Below are positions 6,711-11,869 of a stretch of DNA of 12,215 bases, in pieces (within the stretch, counting starts at the first letter, position 1; each line of letters starts with the position of its first letter). Made by a program: the position numbers and the translations under genes. The DNA is from REEB95 sp050729555 (GTDB taxonomy: Bacteria; Pseudomonadota; Alphaproteobacteria; ATCC43930; CGMCC-115725), in contig JBOHLR010000070.1 in assembly GCA_050729555.1 (NCBI GenBank), positions 1 through 12,215 on the forward strand. The letters run 5' to 3'. The notes beneath the pieces are model-generated. The model saw only the letters and a list, made by a program, of their open reading frames with translations. It did not search any database and was not told the DNA's origin.

Positions 6711-7424
6711 TTATAGCCAGCGCCATTGGCCGATAACGCGGCCCTGAATATAGGCCTCGGTCAGCGTACGCTCGTAGGCATCGTACTTCGGATTGTCCGA
6801 GGTGATGCGTACACGCGGCGGCGCGCTGTGCGGCACCACCTGACAGCGTTTCACCACCAGGCCCAGCCCGTCCCACACGACAAACACGCCCGGCGGACTC
6901 GGATTGCGGTCGCCGGTGTCGACCAGAATGCGCTGCCCCGGTTGCAGCGTCGGCTCCATGCTGTCGCCCATCACGGTGATGATGCGCAGATCGCTGGCTG
7001 GCGCCGTCGAATAATGCCGCACCATGCCGCTCGGCAAGCTCCACTCGTCGACGATCTTCTCGCCGCCGCTGGTCAAGCCGTCGCCCGCCGCGGCGCGGAC
7101 GTCGAGCTCGGGAATCCGCAGAATACGGCCTGCCGCCTCGCTTTTGGCCGGGCTCGTCGCGATCGTGCTGACGGGCCGCTCGCCGGTCGCATCGACGCCG
7201 GCGAGGGCATAAAGCTCGGCCGCGTCGACCCCCGCCGCTGCGAAAATCGGCACCAGCTTGAGCACCAGTTCGAGCGGCAGCAGCGGCTTCTTGAAGCGAT
7301 CTTCATAGTGCTGATACGAGCTGCCGTATTCCATGCCGAGCGCCTGCGCCACCTGGCGGATCGACAGGCCGGCGCGTTGCCGTAGCTGCTTGAGTTTGCG
7401 CGACGCGACTGAGATGGCGGCCAT
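6711..7424 (-). CDS. Phage-type repressor: XRE-like helix-turn-helix plus S24 (LexA/CI-like) peptidase
   Basis: 237 residues from the ATG at 7424. The N-terminal helix-turn-helix runs about residues 8-45 (LKQLRQRAGLSIRQVAQALG). The C-terminal S24 domain has the Ser nucleophile at about residue 155 in MGDSMEPTLQPG and the general-base Lys at about 192 in LVVKRC. A candidate self-cleavage site, RAAAGDG, has its Ala-Gly bond at about 113-114. Such proteins bind operators as dimers and are inactivated by RecA-stimulated self-cleavage. The start is uncertain: ATG 7454 or TTG 7430 (with GGAAG 9 bases ahead) are alternatives, and the open frame extends further to 7634. A TATAGT box at 7456-7461 favours a start at 7424-7430. 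It is divergent from the GcrA-like gene, which it probably controls. Confidence 0.87.
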   Translation of the reverse strand: MAAISVASRKLKQLRQRAGLSIRQVAQALGMEYGSSYQHYEDRFKKPLLPLELVLKLVPIFAAAGVDAAELYALAGVDATGERPVSTIATSPAKSEAAGRILRIPELDVRAAAGDGLTSGGEKIVDEWSLPSGMVRHYSTAPASDLRIITVMGDSMEPTLQPGQRILVDTGDRNPSPPGVFVVWDGLGLVVKRCQVVPHSAPPRVRITSDNPKYDAYERTLTEAYIQGRVIGQWRWL

Positions 7425-7455
7425 GCGCAAAGTCTGTACGCTTCCGCCGTCCATG

Positions 7456-7461
7456 ACTATA
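7456..7461 (-). promoter_or_regulatory. Candidate -10 box of the S24 repressor gene
   Basis: TATAGT on the minus strand matches the consensus at 5 of 6 positions and lies about 30 bases upstream of the chosen start. No convincing -35 is seen at the right distance. It touches the imperfect palindrome at 7461-7473, as expected for autorepression. Confidence 0.4.
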
Positions 7462-7473
7462 CGCAATTTACGT
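7461..7473. promoter_or_regulatory. Imperfect palindrome, candidate repressor operator
   Basis: ACGCAATTTACGT reads almost the same on the other strand (ACGTAAATTGCGT), with half-site ACGYAA. It sits between the minus-strand TATAGT box and the plus-strand TTGACA box. A protein bound here would block both divergent promoters. TACGC half-sites recur at 7437-7441 and, inverted, at 7493-7497. Confidence 0.4.
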
Positions 7474-7501
7474 TGACAGGTTGCCCAATCTAGCGTACGG
7501 T
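7473..7501 (+). promoter_or_regulatory. Candidate promoter of the GcrA-like / DUF6456-like pair
   Basis: A perfect TTGACA (7473-7478) is followed after 17 bases by TACGGT (7496-7501), a weak -10 (3 of 6). Transcription would start about 55 bases before the ATG at 7563. The perfect -35 at standard spacing next to a candidate operator suggests a repressible promoter. Confidence 0.5.
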
Positions 7502-7562
7502 AATCCCAAGCGGCCGGAAGCCGATCGTGCGCCGGCGGCGCATCCCAGCAGGAGACCGACCG

Positions 7563-7856
7563 ATGGAGGAGGAAATCCGGCGCCACGACGACATGCTCCC
7601 AGGCGAGAACAAAACAGGTACGACCGTAACGCAATCGGCGCCGTCTGTCACCGAATCCTCGCGCACCGGCCTATGCGGCTACGTGATGGCGCCCGGCGCG
7701 ACGCCGTTCTGCAACCGGTCGGCGCTCGCCGGCAGCTCGTATTGCGCCTGGGATCGCGCGCTGTGCGCCGTCGCGCCTGAATTTTTCGACGAAAGCGACG
7801 ATGAACGCCTTGCCGGCCTCGACCTGCCGGCGCCCGCCATCGCGCGCGACGAATGA
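7563..7856 (+). CDS. Small Cys-motif protein resembling the GcrA C-terminal zinc site
   Basis: 97 residues. The ATG at 7563 has AGGAG 8 bases before it. Residues 1-33 are hydrophilic and low in complexity. Residues 36-70 read GLCGYVMAPGATPFCNRS, then ALAGSSYCAWDRALCA, with Cys38, Cys50, Cys61 and Cys68. The spacing C-x10-C of Cys50/Cys61 and the 'C-x-x-[H/D]' after it match the C-terminal motif of the cell-cycle regulator GcrA (typically ending YC-x-x-H). Here Asp64 replaces the His. GcrA's N-terminal DNA-binding part is absent, so this is not GcrA itself. It is the first gene divergent from the S24 repressor and is followed by a DUF6456-like gene. Function unknown; a small zinc-binding regulatory protein is plausible. 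Confidence 0.7.
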   Translation: MEEEIRRHDDMLPGENKTGTTVTQSAPSVTESSRTGLCGYVMAPGATPFCNRSALAGSSYCAWDRALCAVAPEFFDESDDERLAGLDLPAPAIARDE

Positions 7857-7872
7857 GAACGCCGGTCACGCC

Positions 7873-8400
7873 ATGATCCGCTCGCGCAAATCCCGCCCGC
7901 CCCGGATCGAGGCGCTCGCGCCGACGCCTGAACGCTGGGCGAAAGGCGATTTGACCCTGCTGCCGCGCGCCATCGCCGACGAGCACGGAAGGCCGGCGCG
8001 GCCTTATCGCGCCGAAGACACGCTGGCGCGCCTCCAGCGCCAAGGCGCGATTACCGGCGAGATGCGCCAGGCCGGCGACGATTTTCACGCCCTGTTCATG
8101 TTGGCGCAGCTCGATCCTTTGGCCGCGCCCGATCTGCGCCGCGTGCCGCAAGCCGCGCGCGAGCTGCCGGCGTCGGCGCGCGCTTTGGAGGCGCGGCGCA
8201 AAGTGTGGGCCGCGCTCACCGCGCTCGGCGGTGCGGCGTCGCCGGCGGGGTCTTGCGTCTGGCACGTGCTGGGCTGCGGCTGGACGCTCAAGGACTGGCG
8301 TCTGCGCGCCGGTTGGAACGGCCGCGCGCTGTCGCCTGAAACCGCGTCGGGCATCCTGCTCGGCGCGCTCGGCGCGCTCCAAGCGTTCTACGGCTTATAG
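7873..8400 (+). CDS. DUF6456-like protein
   Basis: 175 residues. The N-terminus is basic and proline-rich. Residues about 52-95 (AEDTLARLQRQGAITGEMRQ, then GDDFHALFMLAQLDPL) and the C-terminal stretch about 115-175 (RRKVWAALTALGG, SCVWHVLGCGWTLKDWRLRA, SPETASGILLGALGALQAFYG) match my memory of DUF6456. That is a helical alphaproteobacterial domain found alone or behind helix-turn-helix parts. The domain's function is not established. The start is uncertain: ATG 7873 lacks a clear Shine-Dalgarno and may rely on coupling to the upstream stop at 7856. An ATG at 7801 would overlap the upstream gene. It is probably co-transcribed with the GcrA-like gene under control of the S24 repressor. GC-rich like its neighbours. 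Confidence 0.7.
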   Translation: MIRSRKSRPPRIEALAPTPERWAKGDLTLLPRAIADEHGRPARPYRAEDTLARLQRQGAITGEMRQAGDDFHALFMLAQLDPLAAPDLRRVPQAARELPASARALEARRKVWAALTALGGAASPAGSCVWHVLGCGWTLKDWRLRAGWNGRALSPETASGILLGALGALQAFYGL

Positions 8401-8410
8401 GGTTTTCCGC

Positions 8411-8488
8411 CGTCATCGCGAGGAACGTATGCGACGAAGCGATCCAAAAGAACCAACTGGATTGCTTCGCCTTCGGCTCGCAATGACG
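8411..8488. repeat. Palindromic interspersed repeat of Rhizobiales type
   Basis: The left arm begins CGTCATCGCGAGGAACGTAT and continues through GCGACGAAGCGATCCA. The right arm begins TGGATTGCTTCG and ends CTCGCAATGACG. The arms are inverted copies with few mismatches around a short A-rich centre (8446-8456). This matches the common 'CGTCATTGCGAGG ... CTCGCAATGACG' extragenic palindromes scattered through many Bradyrhizobium-like genomes (from memory). Just after the DUF6456-like gene, it could also end transcription there, although no T-tract follows. Confidence 0.85.
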
Positions 8489-8717
8489 ACTGAAAGCCGC
8501 GCACGCCAACGCGATTCACGGCGGCGGATCGAGCGCGCCGCTGCAACGTGATGCGGGCTCTCGGGCCGAAACGACTCGCGCGTCGACTATTTTCGTGCGA
8601 CACTGTATGCATCGTCGGCTTCGCCTTTCAGGCGCCGACGGCTGAGAGACACGCCAAATCTGATCGAAAAAACCGCGCGCACTCCCGCCTGCCCAAGCGG
8701 TCACGGGGTGAACGGCA
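8489..8717. other. Intergenic stretch with one strong hairpin, no gene seen
   Basis: No frame here has a convincing start, Shine-Dalgarno and protein-like composition. The notable item is the hairpin at 8613-8640: CGTCGGC (8613-8619) pairs with GCCGACG (8634-8640), and GCCT (8623-8626) with AGGC (8630-8633) around TTC. It has no T-tract. It may belong to the 5' leader of the gene at 8718 or end an upstream transcript. No convincing promoter was found. Confidence 0.5.
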
Positions 8718-8930
8718 GTGTCATATCGCGTCTATTTCCTGCGCGACGGTCATATTCGGAAGGTCGAGGATCTGCTCGACTGCTATGATGACGACGACGC
8801 CCGGGAAATCGCCGTTGGTATGCTGGCGACGCGAGACGGTTTCACCACCGTCGAGGTCTGGGACCGCGAGCGCAAGGTCTATGCGCTTCCACCCGAAAGA
8901 CGGGCCGATTCCTTGTTTCACGGCGGGTAA
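8718..8930 (+). CDS. Small conserved alphaproteobacterial protein (MSYRVYFL type)
   Basis: 70 residues from a GTG start, with GGGGTG 7-8 bases ahead. The sequence begins with SYRVYFLRDGHIRKVEDLL, followed by a run of acidic residues (DDDDAREIA) and ending 'EVWDRERKV'. This is the pattern of a large family of 65-90-residue rhizobial proteins: YxxYFxxxxGHI, then an acidic DDDxA helix, then ELW-x-x-x-R-x-V. I know no experimental function. The beta-alpha-beta look suggests a small soluble protein. It stands alone between the palindromic repeat and the cold-shock gene. Confidence 0.75.
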   Translation: MSYRVYFLRDGHIRKVEDLLDCYDDDDAREIAVGMLATRDGFTTVEVWDRERKVYALPPERRADSLFHGG

Positions 8931-8943
8931 AGTTGAAGCCGAA

Positions 8944-8978
8944 GGTCCGCGCGGTTCCTCGCCGCGGGCTCTCGGACC
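8944..8978 (+). terminator. Hairpin after the small conserved gene, possible terminator
   Basis: GGTCCG (8944-8949) pairs with CGGACC (8973-8978), and CGCGG (8950-8954) with CCGCG (8962-8966). GGCTCT is left as a one-sided bulge. It lies 14 bases after the stop at 8930 and has no T-tract, so it could be a Rho-independent-like stop or simply a structured RNA. Confidence 0.35.
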
Positions 8979-9065
8979 GCGACACGGGCGAGCGCAGCGC
9001 AGGGATTGCCTTGACGAACAATCCTTGCCTCGGGGGGCGTTATTCCATAGGGTGCGTCAATGACG

Positions 9066-9173
9066 AGGCCGGGTTCGGCCTGCTATTTGGACCGCCCGCA
9101 GGGTGAGTCCGATTCTGTACCCCGTTCCCTTCGATGACCGATCCGTCGCCGCATCCTGCGGGCGATGTTTTTT
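9066..9173 (+). promoter_or_regulatory. Structured 5' leader of the cold-shock gene
   Basis: AGGCCG (9066-9071) and CGGCCT (9076-9081) form a tight hairpin with a GGTT loop. GGAC (9089-9092) can pair with GTCC (9107-9110) around a CCC/GGG core. A terminator-like stem follows at 9144-9173. Long folded leaders that respond to temperature are known for csp genes in other bacteria; that this one does so is inference. No reliable promoter was identified upstream. Confidence 0.4.
9144..9173 (+). terminator. Terminator-like hairpin just before the csp ribosome binding site
   Basis: CCGCA (9149-9153) pairs with TGCGG (9157-9161) around TCC. The outer CGTCG (9144-9148) pairs with CGATG (9163-9167) after a one-base bulge. 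Six T (9168-9173) follow, and GGAG of the Shine-Dalgarno begins at 9174. It has the form of an intrinsic terminator inside the leader, so it may act as an attenuator of the cold-shock gene. Confidence 0.6.
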
Positions 9174-9186
9174 GGAGTTCCAAGCA

Positions 9187-9393
9187 ATGGCTATCGGCAC
9201 TGTTAAATGGTTCAACGCCCAAAAGGGCTACGGTTTCATCCAGCCCGAAAGCGGCAGCAAGGATGTTTTCGTGCATATTTCCGCGCTCGAACGCGCCGGC
9301 ATCGGCGCGTTGAACGAAGGACAGAAGGTCAGCTTCGATCTCGAGCAAGGCCAGCAGGGCAAGACCTCGGCGGTCAATCTGAAGCTCGTCTAA
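9187..9393 (+). CDS. Cold-shock protein, CspA family
   Basis: 68 residues forming one complete cold-shock domain. It begins MAIGTVKWFNAQKGYGFI, which contains RNP1 (KGYGFI), and continues with RNP2 (VFVHIS) and ALNEGQKVSFDLEQGQQGK. These proteins bind single-stranded RNA and DNA and melt RNA structure. The ATG at 9187 has GGAG 9 bases ahead. A longer frame starts at 9103, but it would place the terminator-like hairpin inside coding sequence and is not family-like. rpsU follows about 200 bases later, an order common in rhizobia. Conditions of expression (cold, growth phase) cannot be read from the sequence. Confidence 0.96.
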   Translation: MAIGTVKWFNAQKGYGFIQPESGSKDVFVHISALERAGIGALNEGQKVSFDLEQGQQGKTSAVNLKLV

Positions 9394-9474
9394 CGGCGAC
9401 GCTCGGACGGCGATCTCCGGGCGAATTTCTCCCGATCCGTCGGTTCGGGCACGCGCCTTTCGAAAAAGCAGCGT

Positions 9475-9500
9475 GGGAGGGGACGTCTCCGTGTCCTCCC
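9475..9500 (+). terminator. Possible csp terminator hairpin in the csp-rpsU gap
   Basis: GGGAGG (9475-9480) pairs with CCTCCC (9495-9500), with partial pairing inside. No T-tract follows. The rest of the gap 9394-9592 shows no gene or convincing promoter. Readthrough from csp into rpsU is possible. Confidence 0.35.
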
Positions 9501-9579
9501 GGCGGCCGGTCTTGCTCCGGCACAAGGACGAACGCGCGATGCCGGGCGCGGCTCGGCGATTCAACCGTCGGCGATAATC

Positions 9580-9585
9580 GAGGAG
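9580..9585 (+). promoter_or_regulatory. Ribosome binding site of the TTG-started rpsU
   Basis: GAGGAG lies 7 bases before TTG 9593. The strong Shine-Dalgarno supports the unusual TTG start; there is no in-frame ATG at the family's N-terminus. Confidence 0.8.
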
Positions 9586-9592
9586 ACCGGGT

Positions 9593-9796
9593 TTGCAAGT
9601 CTTCGTCAGAGACAACGATGTCGGCCAAGCGCTTCGCATCCTGAAGAAGAAGATGCAGCGCGAAGGCGTTTTTCGCGAAATGAGGCGGCGTCGCGCCTAC
9701 GAGAAGCCGTCGGAGCGGCGGGTACGCGAGAAAGCCGAAGCCGTGCGCCGCCGCCGCAAGACGATGCGTAAGCGCATGGAGCGCGAAGGTTACTAA
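9593..9796 (+). CDS. rpsU: 30S ribosomal protein bS21
   Basis: 67 residues, the usual length. The N-terminus reads MQVFVRDNDVGQALRILKKKMQREG. It is followed by FREMRRRRAYEKPSERR, then a long basic helix of Arg and Lys ending KRMEREGY, all typical of alphaproteobacterial S21. S21 sits near the anti-Shine-Dalgarno end of 16S rRNA and affects initiation. The start codon is TTG (first residue Met), preceded by GAGGAG at 7 bases. A small gene follows after 14 bases, suggesting an operon. Arg is used more than Lys in the C-terminal helix compared with S21 proteins I remember, so this might be one of several S21 copies in the genome. Confidence 0.94.
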   Translation: MQVFVRDNDVGQALRILKKKMQREGVFREMRRRRAYEKPSERRVREKAEAVRRRRKTMRKRMEREGY

Positions 9797-9810
9797 CCGG
9801 GAGTCTGGCG

Positions 9811-10098
9811 ATGCAGGCCGTCGCGGTCGAGCACATCGGTCGAAGCGAGCAAGCCTTTGGGTCTCCGGAAAGGCTGATGTGGTGCGCCGTCATCAGCCGC
9901 GCGCTCCAGGATGCGCTGAACGACGTGGCGACCGTTTCCAGCATGCTTCACCGCGAGAAGATTCGCGAGGACGCACGCAACTGGTTCATAAGGAACGATG
10001 CGGATTTTCAGGCCGCGTGCAACGCCGCCGGGTACGACCCGGGCGTATTGCGGCCGCGGGTGCTTCACTTGATTGGCGCCGAGCCGCCCCGGCTCTGA
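9811..10098 (+). CDS. Hypothetical protein downstream of rpsU
   Basis: 95 residues from an ATG with GGGAG 7 bases ahead, 14 bases after the rpsU stop. Segments 'RLMWCAVISRALQDALNDV', 'ARNWFIRNDADFQAACNAAGYDP' and 'LRPRVLHL' resemble a type of short alphaproteobacterial and prophage-encoded protein. Its pattern is W-x-A-V, then a WF motif, then a C-x-x-A-G-x-D-P motif followed by a basic tail. I cannot assign a function. Mostly helical by eye, with no signal or membrane segment. Its position suggests co-transcription with rpsU. Confidence 0.7.
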   Translation: MQAVAVEHIGRSEQAFGSPERLMWCAVISRALQDALNDVATVSSMLHREKIREDARNWFIRNDADFQAACNAAGYDPGVLRPRVLHLIGAEPPRL

Positions 10099-10123
10099 CG
10101 GGAAGATTGGAAGGAGATCGCTG

Positions 10124-10363
10124 ATGGGAAGCTCGGAACGGGATGTCGCGCGAAGCCGGGCACAGACCTTGTTCGGCAAGGAAAGGACGAAGGAAAGGAC
10201 CAAGGACGAGGCATTCCGCCAGGCCCGGGACAAAGAGCGGCAGGAGGAAGCGGCGAAAATGGCGCGCCTGCGCGCGCTGCGCCTGGCGAAGGAAAAAGAA
10301 GAAAAAGAAGAGGCGGACAAAAAAGCGGCCGCCGCCGGTGCGCGCCGCAAGCCGGCGCTTTAG
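10124..10363 (+). CDS. Short charged, coiled-coil-like protein
   Basis: 79 residues from an ATG with AAGGAG 7 bases ahead, 25 bases after the previous stop. It is almost wholly charged: 'SSERDVARSRAQTLFGKER', then Lys/Glu/Arg-rich repeats, 'MARLRALRLAKEKEEKEEADKK', and an Ala/Arg/Lys tail. It should form one long helix or coiled coil. The pattern SxRDVARSRA ... RLRALRLAKE recurs in short proteins of Rhizobiales (from memory). An open frame from 10073 is rejected because the Shine-Dalgarno fits the later ATG. Its role is unknown; nucleic-acid binding is possible from charge alone. Confidence 0.7.
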   Translation: MGSSERDVARSRAQTLFGKERTKERTKDEAFRQARDKERQEEAAKMARLRALRLAKEKEEKEEADKKAAAAGARRKPAL

Positions 10364-10401
10364 CCCGTTGTTGAAAACAGCAAAAGACGGATAGCAGAAA
10401 C

Positions 10402-10704
10402 ATGCCCCACCGCACCTCGTTCAAAGCCGCGCCTGAATACGACACGGGCGAGCGCTGGGTTATTTTCTGGGAAACGCGCCGGCCGGAATCGGGCGAATGG
10501 AGCCAGGCGATCGAGAAATCCGAGGCCGCCGCGGTCGAGCGCGCCCGCCATCTTATTAAGCTGGGCTTCACTGTCTTTCAGATCACCGGTCCCGCCGGCG
10601 GCGTTTTCATGACGGAAGATGAGGTCACGCAGCGGCTGCGAGCGCCGTCCGCCGTGAAGAAGCTGCGTGCTCCGGACGAACCGCCGCCGACCGTACCGCT
10701 ATAG
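10402..10704 (+). CDS. Hypothetical protein, soluble, alpha/beta
   Basis: 100 residues from ATG 10402. The Shine-Dalgarno is weak (GGATAGCAG). Residues 18-25 (RWVIFWET), an acidic-to-helical section (EKSEAAAVERARHLIKLGF), 'TVFQITGPAGGVFMTEDEV', and a Pro-rich tail give a beta-alpha-beta look. No family named, but the codon use and composition fit a real gene. It lies 38 bases after the previous gene on the same strand and converges on the PAS gene. A 10-base palindrome GAACGCGTTC follows the stop directly (10705-10714). Confidence 0.65.
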   Translation: MPHRTSFKAAPEYDTGERWVIFWETRRPESGEWSQAIEKSEAAAVERARHLIKLGFTVFQITGPAGGVFMTEDEVTQRLRAPSAVKKLRAPDEPPPTVPL

Positions 10705-10734
10705 GAACGCGTTCGCCCGCCCGCCGCGCCGCGG

Positions 10735-11220
10735 TCAAACCTCGGGATCGAGCACCGTGATCGCCAGCAGCATGTCGACGTCGCGGCTGTTCTGCGCCAT
10801 CGGCAGGATCAGCCGCTCGATCGTCTTGTGCTCGTAATCGATGACGTAAACCGGCGGCCCGCGATAGAACGCCGCCTGCGCCTGCTCGGCCACGGCGACG
10901 AACTGCGGATGGGCGCTCGAGCCGCGAAACCGCGGATGCGCCTCGTCGTACCAACGCCCGGTCGGGTTCGAGCCCGCGGCGTCGACATGCGCGGTTCCCA
11001 CCAGCCGGTACTTGAAGCGCAGCGGCTTGCGCTGCACGTCGGCCAGCCAGATCCATTGCAGCAAGTACGGGATGTCGGTCGGATGGAAATTTCGCCGGCC
11101 GGGAATCAGCCCCGGCGACGGCCGGATCGATAGCCAATAACGATAAAGATCATCCGTCCGCTTGTCGCAGAGCGGCAAGTCGGCGCCTGGCGCGAGCAAC
11201 GCGAAAACGTCGTCGGCCAT
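10735..11220 (-). CDS. PAS-domain protein of the PAS_5 type
   Basis: 161 residues. The section 'LYRYWLSIRPSPGLIPGRRNF' followed by 'DIPYLLQWIWLADVQRKPLR' and 'FKYRLVGTAHVDAAGSNPTGRWYDE' is the typical PAS_5 layout of alphaproteobacteria: short, often stand-alone sensors without an output domain. The ATG at 11220 has GGAG 6 bases ahead, better than the upstream ATG at 11283. It is cytoplasmic, with no membrane segment. Its ligand is unknown and no kinase or cyclase is fused to it. It is divergent from the GNAT gene, leaving 91 bases between them. Confidence 0.83.
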   Translation of the reverse strand: MADDVFALLAPGADLPLCDKRTDDLYRYWLSIRPSPGLIPGRRNFHPTDIPYLLQWIWLADVQRKPLRFKYRLVGTAHVDAAGSNPTGRWYDEAHPRFRGSSAHPQFVAVAEQAQAAFYRGPPVYVIDYEHKTIERLILPMAQNSRDVDMLLAITVLDPEV

Positions 11221-11311
11221 CACATACTCCGTTATCACGGTGCGCCTTCGCCAGTGCGGGCGCAAGCCGGTCGCCCTTTCCAACCGCCGCCGCGGCCGTC
11301 ACACTGGCGCG

Positions 11312-11794
11312 ATGCAAATCCGCCCGGCAACGGCGCACGACGACGACGCGATCTGGCGCATCATCGGTCCGGTGCTCGCCGCGGGGGAAACCTACCCTCT
11401 GCCGCGGGAATGGAGCCGGGACGAGGCGCTGGCCTATTGGCGGGCGCCCGGACACGCGGTCTTCGTCGCCGAGGATAACGGCGCCATCGTCGGGACCTAT
11501 TATCTGCAAGCGAACCAACGAGGCGGCGGCGCGCACGTCGCCAATTGTGGCTACGTTACCGCCGCCGAGGCCACCGGCCGCGGCGTTGCCCGTGCCATGT
11601 GCGCGCATTCGCTCGACGCCGCGCGGGCGCGCGGCTTCCACGCGATGCAGTTCAATTTCGTCGTCGCCACCAACGAACGCGCCGTTCAATTGTGGGAGCG
11701 CTGCGGCTTCGCCACCGTCGGCCGTCTGCCCAACGCCTTCCGCCATCCGCGCCTCGGCCCGGTGGACGCGCTGGTCATGTATCGCACGCTTTAG
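11312..11794 (+). CDS. GNAT family N-acetyltransferase
   Basis: 160 residues. It begins MQIRPATAHDDDAIWRII, the usual GNAT start. Motif A appears around 'NCGYVTAAEATGRGVARAMC' (about residues 78-97), where the Gly/Arg-rich loop binds the acetyl-CoA pyrophosphate. Motif B follows in 'ARARGFHAMQFNFVVATNERAVQLWERCGF', with the typical N-x-x-A-V-x-L-W-x-x-x-G-F. The substrate cannot be told. The Shine-Dalgarno is weak. The start is taken at ATG 11312 because the family begins there, although the frame extends upstream through non-family residues. Confidence 0.9.
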   Translation: MQIRPATAHDDDAIWRIIGPVLAAGETYPLPREWSRDEALAYWRAPGHAVFVAEDNGAIVGTYYLQANQRGGGAHVANCGYVTAAEATGRGVARAMCAHSLDAARARGFHAMQFNFVVATNERAVQLWERCGFATVGRLPNAFRHPRLGPVDALVMYRTL

Positions 11795-11869
11795 CGCGCC
11801 GCGTCGCCTGCTGACTTCGGATGCGCGCGGCGCTACAGTTCGCGCGCACGGGGACATGCGAGGCGCGTC

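Noticed and set aside
5711..6736. Long open frame on the plus strand inside metZ
   Set aside because: Shadow of metZ in another frame; Arg-rich with no family features.
7455..7562. Alphaproteobacterial LexA box (GTTC-N7-GTTC) in the repressor control region
   Set aside because: No such spaced repeat is present; the candidate operator is of a different type.
6711..8400. A complete prophage
   Set aside because: Only a repressor and two unknown genes; no integrase, terminase, portal, tail or lysis gene in the window.
8640..8670. CTGAGA followed by ATCTGATCG, reminiscent of a TPP riboswitch
   Set aside because: The remaining conserved blocks and helices are missing, and the downstream small gene has no thiamine link. 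Chance match.
10705..10714. GAACGCGTTC palindrome as an operator
   Set aside because: It lies between two convergent genes, where no promoter is expected; a 10-base palindrome in GC-rich DNA can be chance.
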